A stretch of DNA of 9,594 nucleotides from an uncultured Lachnospiraceae bacterium (GTDB lineage Bacteria; Bacillota_A; Clostridia; Lachnospirales; Lachnospiraceae): assembly GCA_947177885.1 (NCBI GenBank), contig CAMWWF010000089.1, positions 1-9,594 of the forward strand, read 5' to 3'. The position numbers were made by a program, and so were the translations under genes. Each line of letters starts with the position of its first letter. Position 1 is the stretch's first letter. The notes under the pieces are model-generated. The model searched no databases. It saw only the letters and a program-made list of their open reading frames with translations, and was not told the DNA's origin. Positions 1 through 5,085 of the stretch are shown here, piece after piece.

Positions 1-326
1 ATCCGAAAGAGCACTGTTGTCCGAAAGAACGTTGTTTTCTGAATCAGCGCTTTTCTCCGCATGAAAACCATTGTCCGGAGAAACATTTCCCAGATGGAAA
101 GTCCCTCGAAAAGATCACTTCTGCCCGCATATTTATTGGAGAAAAAGCACTCTGTCATACTCATGTTCAGGGTCTTTCCAAACCTGCGCGGACGGGTGAT
201 CAGCGTGACTTTGTCGGCATACTCCCACCACTCCCTGATAAAGTCCGTCTTGTCAATATAAAAGATATGTTCTGTTCTCACTTCCTCAAAGTTCTGATAT
301 CCAAGTCCCGGCTTATTTTCATACAT
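1..326 (-). CDS. AAA-ATPase-like / PD-(D/E)XK nuclease-family protein, N-terminal part (runs off left edge, possible frameshift)
   Basis: The reverse strand reads open from ATG at 326 to the window edge (about 108 codons). A GGGAG ribosome binding site lies about 7 bases before the start. The first 79 residues have the features of the AAA-ATPase-like domain (PF09820) that usually precedes a C-terminal PD-(D/E)XK-type domain: an N-terminal GYQNFEEVRT-type segment, FYIDKTDFI near residue 22, and the P-loop-like TRPRRFGKT at residues 44-52, followed by LFEGLSIW at 72-79. These proteins are usually over 500 residues and often multicopy in clostridial and Bacteroidetes genomes; their cellular role is not established. 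After LSIW the reading frame gives an atypical hydrophobic/basic sequence. The next frame over, reached if one A were added near 86-88, gives a hydrophilic Asn/Asp/Ser linker with a repeated LSDN-type unit. The gene may therefore be frameshifted or decaying. The family call is from recognition; the remaining 400 or so residues are outside the window. Confidence 0.75.
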   Translation of the reverse strand, partial: MYENKPGLGYQNFEEVRTEHIFYIDKTDFIREWWEYADKVTLITRPRRFGKTLNMSMTECFFSNKYAGRSDLFEGLSIWEMFLRTMVFMRRKALIQKTTFFRTTVLFR

Positions 327-426
327 ACAATATCTCCCTTTCCCAGTGTGCTGACACGTTCATTTTCAGCCAAATGACGCAGAATGAATTTTCCGCCTGC
401 AAGGCGGCTGAACGAGGCGATGCCAT
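319..426 (-). CDS. Possible 35-codon leader ORF overlapping the AAA-ATPase-like start (speculative)
   Basis: ATG at 426 has a GAGG sequence only 4 bases upstream. The ORF begins MASPRSAALQAENSF and ends with a TGA at 319-321, overlapping the start of the AAA-ATPase-like gene by 8 bases in another frame, an arrangement that would allow translational coupling. No domain, signal peptide or membrane segment is visible. The frame is open further upstream (through TVTRVYYEEG) into the structured element, so it could equally be a chance open frame in a repeated non-coding block. I have the impression that near-identical peptides are annotated as small hypothetical proteins in Lachnospiraceae genomes, which would fit a repeat rather than a gene, but this is memory and unverified. 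Confidence 0.22.
   Translation of the reverse strand: MASPRSAALQAENSFCVIWLKMNVSAHWEREILYV
393..407. repeat. Short hairpin CCGCC-TGCAA-GGCGG
   Basis: A perfect 5-bp G/C stem (393-397 with 403-407) and a 5-base loop. Read on the minus strand it is followed by AAAA rather than T, so it is not a terminator in either direction. A CAGCC/GGCTG pair (367-371 with 406-410) competes with it. It lies in the leader of the AAA-ATPase-like gene. Confidence 0.35.
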
Positions 427-439
427 GCCCTCTTCATAA

Positions 440-549
440 TAAACCCTCGTAACGGTTCAATGGCCTGTGTGAATTGTTACAGACCCTCAGATTTTCATGC
501 GTGGTGGAGCTGCCAAGCCTGTTATACAGGCTTTTTGCATGAGGGTTTA
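440..549 (+). ncRNA. Multi-branched structured element (candidate small RNA or MITE/REP-like repeat)
   Basis: The segment is closed by a perfect 9-bp inverted repeat (440-448 with 541-549). Directly inside is an 11-bp stem, GTAACGGTTCA (449-459) with TGAATTGTTAC (470-480), perfect if two G-U pairs are allowed. A further pairing joins 497-500 with 537-540, stacked against the closing stem, and encloses the hairpin AAGCCTG-TTATA-CAGGCTT (515-533), followed by T up to 536. The stems abut without gaps, as in a folded three- or four-way junction. The two G-U pairs become A-C mismatches on the other strand, which favours the plus strand as the RNA. No protein is encoded. Alternatives are a miniature inverted-repeat element, or a leader of the minus-strand gene starting at 326. 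The structure is seen in the sequence; expression and function are unknown. Confidence 0.5.
515..536 (+). terminator. Candidate Rho-independent terminator
   Basis: The hairpin AAGCCTG-TTATA-CAGGCTT has a 7-bp perfect stem and is followed by further T residues, giving CTTTTT at 531-536. No plus-strand gene ends upstream, so if it works it would stop a transcript of the structured element itself, or block readthrough toward the MATE gene. The stem is modest in G/C content. Confidence 0.4.
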
Positions 550-574
550 CTGCACAAACACTCTCTAATATAGT
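546..574 (+). promoter_or_regulatory. Candidate sigma-A promoter toward the MATE gene
   Basis: TTTACT (546-551) and TATAGT (569-574) match the -35 and -10 consensus at 4/6 and 5/6 with the ideal 17-base spacing. Transcription would start near 581 and give a leader of about 195 bases before the MATE ATG at 776. The -35 overlaps the closing stem of the structured element. Confidence 0.42.
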
Positions 575-600
575 ATACACGATGCCCGCGTTTCACACAA
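572..600 (-). promoter_or_regulatory. Candidate divergent promoter toward the structured element and AAA-ATPase-like gene
   Basis: On the minus strand TTGTGT (600-595) and TATACT (577-572) are spaced by exactly 17 bases. The -10 matches 5/6 and the -35 only 3/6. It overlaps the plus-strand -10 at 572-574, so the two promoters would exclude each other. Transcription would cross 440-549 as leader RNA before the gene starting at 326. Confidence 0.33.
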
Positions 601-700
601 TGATAAACAAGGCGGCAAAAAAGCATCCGGGGAATCCGGATCAGTCAAATACCCGCTGCAGGCATACACACCTGACTCATTGTCCGCGGGAATAAATTTC
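581..700 (+). other. Foldable leader region of the MATE gene
   Basis: The interval 550-775 holds no gene. Pairings seen: CCCGCG (585-590) with CGCGGG (685-690); ACAATGA (597-603) with TCATTGT (677-683); a closed hairpin ATCCGG-GGAAT-CCGGAT (625-641); and a weaker GTCA/TGAC pair (644-647 with 673-676) abutting the second stem. The outer stem begins just after the predicted transcription start at about 581. I do not recognise a known riboswitch core here, and no terminator follows. It may be a structured 5' leader or chance pairing. Confidence 0.3.
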
Positions 701-728
701 TTCCAATCCTGCCTGACTGTGTTATACT
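701..728 (+). promoter_or_regulatory. Weak second promoter candidate close to the MATE gene
   Basis: TATACT at 723-728 is a good -10, but the nearest -35 (TTCCAA, 701-706) is poor and spaced 16 bases. If used, transcription would start near 735, leaving a short leader of about 40 bases and bypassing the foldable region. Confidence 0.3.
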
Positions 729-775
729 ATAAAAAGAGAGGGGATTCTGCAAAACGAAAGGAAAACAAAGTCACT

Positions 776-2155
776 ATGAAAAATGCCGAAAAAACCGAAC
801 TGTTTGAAAAGATGCCGATTCCGAAGGCGGTTATGACGCTGGCGATCCCCACCATCCTCAGCTCTCTGGTCATGGTCATCTACAATCTGGCCGACACCTA
901 TTTCGTGGGAATGCTGAACGATCCCATACAGAATGCCGCCGTCACGCTGGCTGCCCCTGTGCTGCTTGCGTTTAACGCCGTCAACAATCTCTTCGGCGTA
1001 GGCTCCTCCAGTATGATGAGCAGGGGACTGGGCGCCAAAGATTATGACACCGTCTACCGCAGCTCCGCTCTGGGCTTCTACTGCGCACTGATCTGCGGAT
1101 TGCTGTTCTCCGCATTGTATACTGTTTTTCACACCCCTTTGCTGTCCATGCTGGGAGCGGACAGCCAGACCGTCTTTGCCACCGGCGATTACCTGAAATG
1201 GACCGTGAGCTTCGGCGCCGCCCCCGCCATCCTGAATGTGGTCATGGCTTATCTGGTGCGGGCGGAGGGTTCTTCCCTCCATGCCAGTCTGGGCACCATG
1301 AGCGGCTGTCTGCTGAATATTATCCTCGATCCCATATTCATCCTGCCATGGGGACTGAATATGGGCGCCGCCGGAGCCGGACTGGCGACTTTTCTGTCCA
1401 ACTGTGTTGCCTGTATCTACTTCTTTATCCTGCTGTTTGTAAAACGCGGAAGAACCTATGTGTGCATAAAGCCCTCCCTGTTCCGTTTTAAAAGAACCAT
1501 TGTACTTGGAATCTTCGCAGTGGGAATTCCCGCCTCCATCCAGAACCTGCTGAACGTAACGGGAATGACCGTGCTGAACAATTTCACCGCCGCCTACGGC
1601 GCGGATGCCGTGGCGGCCATGGGCATCTCCCAGAAGATCAACATGGTACCCATGCAGGTTGCTTTCGGACTGTCCCAGGGCATTATGCCGCTGATCAGCT
1701 ACAACTATGCCAGCGGTAATGTGAACCGCATGAAGAAAACCCTTACCTTTACCATGAAGATCAATCTCACTTTTATGGCTGCCCTATCCATATGCTACTT
1801 CCTCGGAGCGGAATTCCTGATCACGCTGTTCATGAAGAATCCCTCCATCGTTGCATACGGAACCAGATTCCTCCGGGGTCTGTGTCTCGGCATGCCCTTT
1901 CTTTGTATGGATTTCCTGGCTGTGGGTGTATTTCAGGCCTGCGGACTGGGGCGAAAATCCCTGGTCTTCGCCATACTGCGCAAGATCGTCCTGGAGATCC
2001 CGGCACTGTTTATCCTGAATTATCTCTTCCCGCTGTACGGACTTGCCTACGCCCAGTTGGCTGCGGAACTGATCCTGGCGGCGGCAGCGGTCATTGTTCT
2101 GATCAGGCTGTTCCGGAAGCTTCAGCGGGAACGGGATGCCTCCCAAACCGCCTGA
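776..2155 (+). CDS. MATE-family multidrug/toxin efflux transporter
   Basis: Integral membrane exporter of the MATE family (two MatE domains, PF01554), expected to pump organic cations, drugs or metabolites out of the cell in exchange for Na+ or H+. The product is 459 residues, the usual size, with about twelve hydrophobic segments. The family signature appears early, with LAIPTILSSLVMVIYNLADT at residues 22-41 followed by YFVG. The second half has the matching repeat, with GIPASIQNLLN and later GLSQGIMPLISYNYASGN. I chose ATG 776 because the open frame extends upstream only from a TTG at 680 through a non-conserved stretch, and MKNAEKTELFEKMPIPKAV is a typical MATE N-terminus. The ribosome binding site (GAAAGG, 756-761) is weak and distant (14 bases). 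It is the only plus-strand gene and converges on the minus-strand genes downstream. The substrate cannot be told; a link to bile compounds is only suggested by the nearby bile salt hydrolase. Confidence 0.93.
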   Translation: MKNAEKTELFEKMPIPKAVMTLAIPTILSSLVMVIYNLADTYFVGMLNDPIQNAAVTLAAPVLLAFNAVNNLFGVGSSSMMSRGLGAKDYDTVYRSSALGFYCALICGLLFSALYTVFHTPLLSMLGADSQTVFATGDYLKWTVSFGAAPAILNVVMAYLVRAEGSSLHASLGTMSGCLLNIILDPIFILPWGLNMGAAGAGLATFLSNCVACIYFFILLFVKRGRTYVCIKPSLFRFKRTIVLGIFAVGIPASIQNLLNVTGMTVLNNFTAAYGADAVAAMGISQKINMVPMQVAFGLSQGIMPLISYNYASGNVNRMKKTLTFTMKINLTFMAALSICYFLGAEFLITLFMKNPSIVAYGTRFLRGLCLGMPFLCMDFLAVGVFQACGLGRKSLVFAILRKIVLEIPALFILNYLFPLYGLAYAQLAAELILAAAAVIVLIRLFRKLQRERDASQTA

Positions 2156-2330
2156 CCTCATTTACAGCCTCCCGGAGTCTCTTTGCACCTGCCTTTTGGG
2201 CCGATTTTCCGCCGGCTGTACGCAAATTTACGGGGCGTACGTTCCATGTACGCCTCGTATACTTGTGCACAACCGACAAAATTCTTCCCGCAAAATAAAG
2301 CATAAAGAGATTCTGAGAGTCTGTATTTGA
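2156..2330. repeat. MITE-like block with imperfect terminal inverted repeats
   Basis: The arms 2158-2184 and 2304-2330 are inverted copies matching at 21 of 27 positions (TTTACAGCCTCCCGGAGTCTC on the left). Inside are TACAGCC (2163-2169) paired with GGCTGTA (2214-2220) and a long hairpin at 2229-2259. No ORF of interest and no clear target-site duplication are visible. It starts immediately after the MATE stop codon, so it may serve as the 3' untranslated region of that mRNA. It could be a small non-autonomous element or a decayed repeat. Confidence 0.42.
2229..2259 (+). terminator. Strong hairpin after MATE, without a T-tract
   Basis: A 12-bp stem, TACGGGGCGTAC (2229-2240) with GTACGCCTCGTA (2248-2259), contains one G-U pair and has a 7-base loop. 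The G-U pair becomes an A-C mismatch on the minus strand, which favours plus-strand RNA. The lack of a T run makes it a poor intrinsic terminator; it could be an mRNA 3'-end stabiliser or part of the surrounding repeat block. Confidence 0.4.
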
Positions 2331-2381
2331 TTTACGAAAGAAACCTGATATATCTCTGATCCTGCAACATTTCTTCGGCAG

Positions 2382-2576
2382 TCACTCCTCCGCCATGGCA
2401 TAATCCGCCTGAAATTCCGCATTGATCTCGGAGATTTCCTTCTTACCGTCTATATAATCCCTGAAATACTCCATCAGATCCAGCCCGTTGTCCTCGTATC
2501 CCTCTTCCTCTTCCCACTGCTTAATGAGCTGAATACGCTCCGACTTTGTAGTGTCTCTTATCAAAGTACTTTTCAT
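2382..2576 (-). CDS. Small uncharacterised acidic protein (64 aa)
   Basis: The ORF is preceded by a perfect AGGAGG. Of two adjacent ATG codons the second (2576) has the better spacing (6 bases) and is taken as the start; the first, at 2579, would leave 3. The product is acidic and probably helical, beginning MKSTLIRDTTKSERIQLIKQ, then an EEEEGYEDNG stretch and a C-terminal IDGKKEISEINAEFQADY segment. It has no signal peptide, membrane span or cysteines. It resembles small clostridial hypothetical proteins that share the start MKxTLI(K/R)DTT and a YIDGKxEL-EIN segment; that likeness is from memory and their function is unknown to me. It is the last gene of the minus-strand series, 265 bases after the hydrolase stop, and may have its own promoter. 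Confidence 0.6.
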   Translation of the reverse strand: MKSTLIRDTTKSERIQLIKQWEEEEGYEDNGLDLMEYFRDYIDGKKEISEINAEFQADYAMAEE

Positions 2577-2579
2577 CAT

Positions 2580-2843
2580 CGTCCTCCTGTCTCCATATCA
2601 CATACTCTCGGAATCCCCATCTTCCTTTTACCGAGGCCTTGTGAGGACCACTTTTGCTGATTCCCACTTTTTTCGGCCGTCTTTCTTTCAGAAGCCGGGT
2701 TCTTTCTGTCATGATGCCGAGAGCTTATATATCATGTCCGCACCTGCCCTGCCACTGCATAAGATCATACATTGCCCTGTCTGTTTCGCACCGCTGCACC
2801 GTTAAAATTTCCGGACGATGCCGTCGATCACCGCAGCATCATC
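2580..2843. other. Stretch without a convincing gene
   Basis: About 264 bases between the alpha/beta hydrolase stop and the small ORF. A 63-codon minus-strand frame (2521-2712) overlaps the small ORF in another frame, has no ribosome binding site and a basic, unfamiliar sequence, so I do not call it. Close to the hydrolase stop, GCTGC and GCAGC (either side of 2797-2832) with an inner GACG/CGTC pair could form a weak hairpin on the minus strand, followed by AAATTTT; a poor terminator candidate. A diverged copy of the intergenic motif lies at 2597-2618. Confidence 0.45.
2597..2618. repeat. Diverged copy of the intergenic palindromic motif
   Basis: ATCACATACTCTCGGAATCC matches the right arm of the 2156-2330 block (reverse-complemented) at 15 of 22 positions over 2597-2618. 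It sits just upstream of the ribosome binding site of the 64-aa gene. The match is weak enough that chance cannot be excluded. Confidence 0.25.
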
Positions 2844-3878
2844 TCAGCTGACCGTCTCCTGCCGACCGGAGATTCCCTCCGTGCCGTCACCCATATACTT
2901 CTCAAGAAAGGAAAACACCCTATTCCAGTATTCAACCGGCTCCGCCCTGTGAGCCTCCCCATGCCCCGCATTCTCCACCACATAATATTCTTTGGGACAG
3001 GCTGCCGCCTCATACAGGGGTTTCAGCATCCGGTAGGGCACGAAGGTATCCTTCTTTCCGTGAATAAAGAGCATGGGGATCCGGCATTTTGCCACCTGCT
3101 TTAAAGCGCTGGCTTCCTTCAGGCCATATCCCGCCCGGATTCGGGCGAAAAGGTCCGTCACATACATCAGTGGAAATGCCGGGAGATGATACAGCATCTT
3201 GAACTGATAATGAAACTCGTCCCACACGGAAGTATAGCCGCAGTCTTCCACGATCGCACGTACCTGAACAGGCAGATCTTCCCCGGAAGTCATCATGACT
3301 GTGGCACCGCCCATGGAGACTCCCAGGAGCGCGATCTTCTCCGCCTTCTCCTTCCAAACCAGATATTCCGCCCAGCGGACGACATCCCGTCTCTCCGGCC
3401 AGCCCATGCCGATGTATTCGCCCTCACTTTTTCCGTGGCCCCTGGCATCCGGTATTAAGATCTGATATCCCTGTTCATAAAATCTGCGGGCATGAACTGC
3501 CATTCCCTCGGCATTGCCCATATAGCCGTGACAAAGTATGACCCAGGGACCCTGTGACGGATTCCTCAAAAGGAGCCCCCGCAGGCACAGACCATCCTCG
3601 GAGAAGATCACCCTGTCCTCCGCAGGCTGTTCCTCCAGCCAGACCAGATCCCGGTCCGCTGTGGAATGCGGCACATCCGTACCCTGATTATGAGGTGCGG
3701 AAAATATTCTGGATTTATTGGCCTTCTGCGTCAGGCAGAGACGGTAAAAGAAAGCCCCCGCTCCTAAAAATATGCCGGCTGCTGCGAAAGGGATACCCGC
3801 CAGCACCGGACGAAAACGATGTGTACCGGATTTTCCGCGATTGCATCGGAGCATCCTGTTCCTTCTCTTCTTTGTCAT
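2844..3878 (-). CDS. Membrane-anchored alpha/beta hydrolase
   Basis: Serine hydrolase of the alpha/beta fold (Hydrolase_4 / serine aminopeptidase S33-like, YqkD type). The 344-residue product has a basic N-terminus, one hydrophobic segment at about residues 25-46 that would anchor it with the catalytic domain outside, an oxyanion-loop HGYMG at 117-121, the nucleophile elbow GVSMGG with Ser188, a likely catalytic Asp277 (HGKKDTF) and His306 (AGHGEA). The triad is complete, so it should be active; the substrate (ester, amide or lipid) cannot be told. ATG 3878 is preferred because GGAAAGGA (3887-3894) lies 8 bases upstream; an ATG 11 codons earlier (3911) lacks a ribosome binding site. It starts 44 bases after the bile salt hydrolase stop and is probably cotranscribed with it. 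Confidence 0.9.
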   Translation of the reverse strand: MTKKRRNRMLRCNRGKSGTHRFRPVLAGIPFAAAGIFLGAGAFFYRLCLTQKANKSRIFSAPHNQGTDVPHSTADRDLVWLEEQPAEDRVIFSEDGLCLRGLLLRNPSQGPWVILCHGYMGNAEGMAVHARRFYEQGYQILIPDARGHGKSEGEYIGMGWPERRDVVRWAEYLVWKEKAEKIALLGVSMGGATVMMTSGEDLPVQVRAIVEDCGYTSVWDEFHYQFKMLYHLPAFPLMYVTDLFARIRAGYGLKEASALKQVAKCRIPMLFIHGKKDTFVPYRMLKPLYEAAACPKEYYVVENAGHGEAHRAEPVEYWNRVFSFLEKYMGDGTEGISGRQETVS

Positions 3879-3922
3879 TTCTGATATCCTTTCCAGACTG
3901 ATCAGCGTCATTTGTCATGCCA

Positions 3923-4897
3923 TTAGTTCTGCCACCTGATCTGCTCGCCATGAACAGGAGCATATCGCACCAGACTAATGTCATCCAGGTTCTCCCTGTG
4001 CATATCCACCGCTGTGATCTGATGATTGTCATAGGTAGTATAATAATAGATCCCCCTGTCCGCATTGCAGCAGCATGTGAAAATGGTAATCTCATATTTT
4101 CCGTCGCCGAGATCACAGCAGCCGCGCTGTTGGTCAACGGAACCCAGGATATGGAAAAACTGGCTGACACTCTCGGATTCCGAATCTCCGGAGACAGAAT
4201 TCATCTTCACAAAGGCAGCCCTGGTAAAACGGGACTGGGAAGACAGATCTCCGGGAAGTCCCAGCGCTCCCATTCCCCGGCTGTAGACACTTAACTGCAG
4301 TTTATTGCAGAAGTGGTTCTGAGGCTCCTTCGGAGACAGGCTCATGAAATTGTTCAGCTGGAACATCTGCTCTTCAAAAGGCGGATTGTTGGTCAGGATC
4401 CCCACCGGATTATCGTACACCTTAACACCCTCCCTGACGGATTCCACCGTAACGGCCTCATCCCGGTCCGCAAGGATCCAGTGAAGTTCGGCCAGGGGCA
4501 GCTTATCGCTGAAAGGCACATTTGTAAGGTTTATTTTCTCCAGTAATACTCTTGCTTCCTTCACTGTGGCGCACTGTGACAGGATCCAGGGAATAAACTC
4601 AAACTGCGCCAGGTTATCCTTATCGGGCATTGGATTCTTAAAGTTCGCATTTCCCACAAAGTTCAGGCAGGCCATTCCAAGCCCCTTTTCATTGACCGCC
4701 TCGTGATAAAGCGGAAATTCCTCCTCCACATGAGCCATACCGATCATTGCATAATGCTTTGCCATGATCCCCATATTTCGGAAGCGGAAAGGATAATTGC
4801 GCGGCGTTATCGTAATCTCATCTCCATAGGAAAACTCATAGTCCAGTGTTCTTCCAAAATAAAAATCTTTTGTTTTATAGGTTGCTGCTGTACACAT
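3923..4897 (-). CDS. bsh: Choloylglycine (bile salt) hydrolase, Ntn family
   Basis: Linear amide C-N hydrolase of the choloylglycine hydrolase family (PF02275), which cleaves the glycine or taurine amide of conjugated bile salts, typically in the cytoplasm. ATG 4897 is set by AGGAGG 8 bases upstream and by the requirement that Cys2, the N-terminal nucleophile, follow the initiator Met; the frame is open 13 codons further up but that would bury the nucleophile. Expected active-site residues are present: Cys2, Arg16 and Asp19 (FGRTLDYE), Asn79 (LNF), Asn170 (ILTNNP) and Arg223 (SRFTR). Asn at 79, where penicillin V acylases usually have Tyr, favours bile salts. The length of 324 residues is typical, and GALGLPGD and GIYYYTTYDNHQI are close to clostridial bile salt hydrolases. 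Penicillin V acylase activity remains possible. Confidence 0.9.
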   Translation of the reverse strand: MCTAATYKTKDFYFGRTLDYEFSYGDEITITPRNYPFRFRNMGIMAKHYAMIGMAHVEEEFPLYHEAVNEKGLGMACLNFVGNANFKNPMPDKDNLAQFEFIPWILSQCATVKEARVLLEKINLTNVPFSDKLPLAELHWILADRDEAVTVESVREGVKVYDNPVGILTNNPPFEEQMFQLNNFMSLSPKEPQNHFCNKLQLSVYSRGMGALGLPGDLSSQSRFTRAAFVKMNSVSGDSESESVSQFFHILGSVDQQRGCCDLGDGKYEITIFTCCCNADRGIYYYTTYDNHQITAVDMHRENLDDISLVRYAPVHGEQIRWQN

Positions 4898-5085
4898 AAA
4901 ATTCTCCTCCTGTTCCAAGACTGTTTTTCCAGCCATTCTTTTCTACCCATTATAATTTAACGATTCCCTACATAAAAGTATAACCAAAAGTCAAAATATA
5001 TCACTTATATTTCGGGAAGTTACCGTCTGCTACGTTCGCAACAGTTAATAGTTAATAAGGAACGACTTTGGAAGTACTCCTCACG
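4898..5085. other. AT-rich intergenic region between dac and bsh
   Basis: It carries the bsh promoter. A tandem AGTTAAT (5043-5056) is present. A CGTTC/GAACG pair (5033-5037 with 5060-5064) is the only fold near the end of the carboxypeptidase gene and has no T run, so no clear terminator is seen for that gene. Confidence 0.4.
4949..4977 (-). promoter_or_regulatory. Candidate promoter for bsh
   Basis: On the minus strand a perfect TATAAT (4954-4949) follows TTTTAT (4977-4972) with 17-base spacing. The -35 is weak (3/6). The predicted start lies near 4942, giving a 45-base leader before ATG 4897. The surrounding gap 4898-5085 is AT-rich compared with the genes on either side. Confidence 0.5.

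Noticed and set aside
680..775. Upstream extension of the MATE protein from a TTG
   Set aside because: The extra 32 residues do not look like a MATE N-terminus and cross a promoter-like sequence; ATG 776 gives the normal length.
581..775. Known riboswitch (TPP, guanidine, fluoride, c-di-GMP, yybP-ykoY) before the MATE gene
   Set aside because: I looked for the conserved core sequences and found none; only generic stems are present.
722..1282. 186-codon minus-strand open frame
   Set aside because: Antisense to the MATE gene; low-complexity Gly/Gln/His composition typical of shadow frames.
2521..2712. 63-codon minus-strand frame with a basic product
   Set aside because: Overlaps the 64-aa gene in another frame, lacks a ribosome binding site, and its sequence is not familiar.
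4179..4200. TCCGGAGACAG-like match to the dispersed motif
   Set aside because: It is inside the bsh coding sequence and matches only the core; best explained by codon content.
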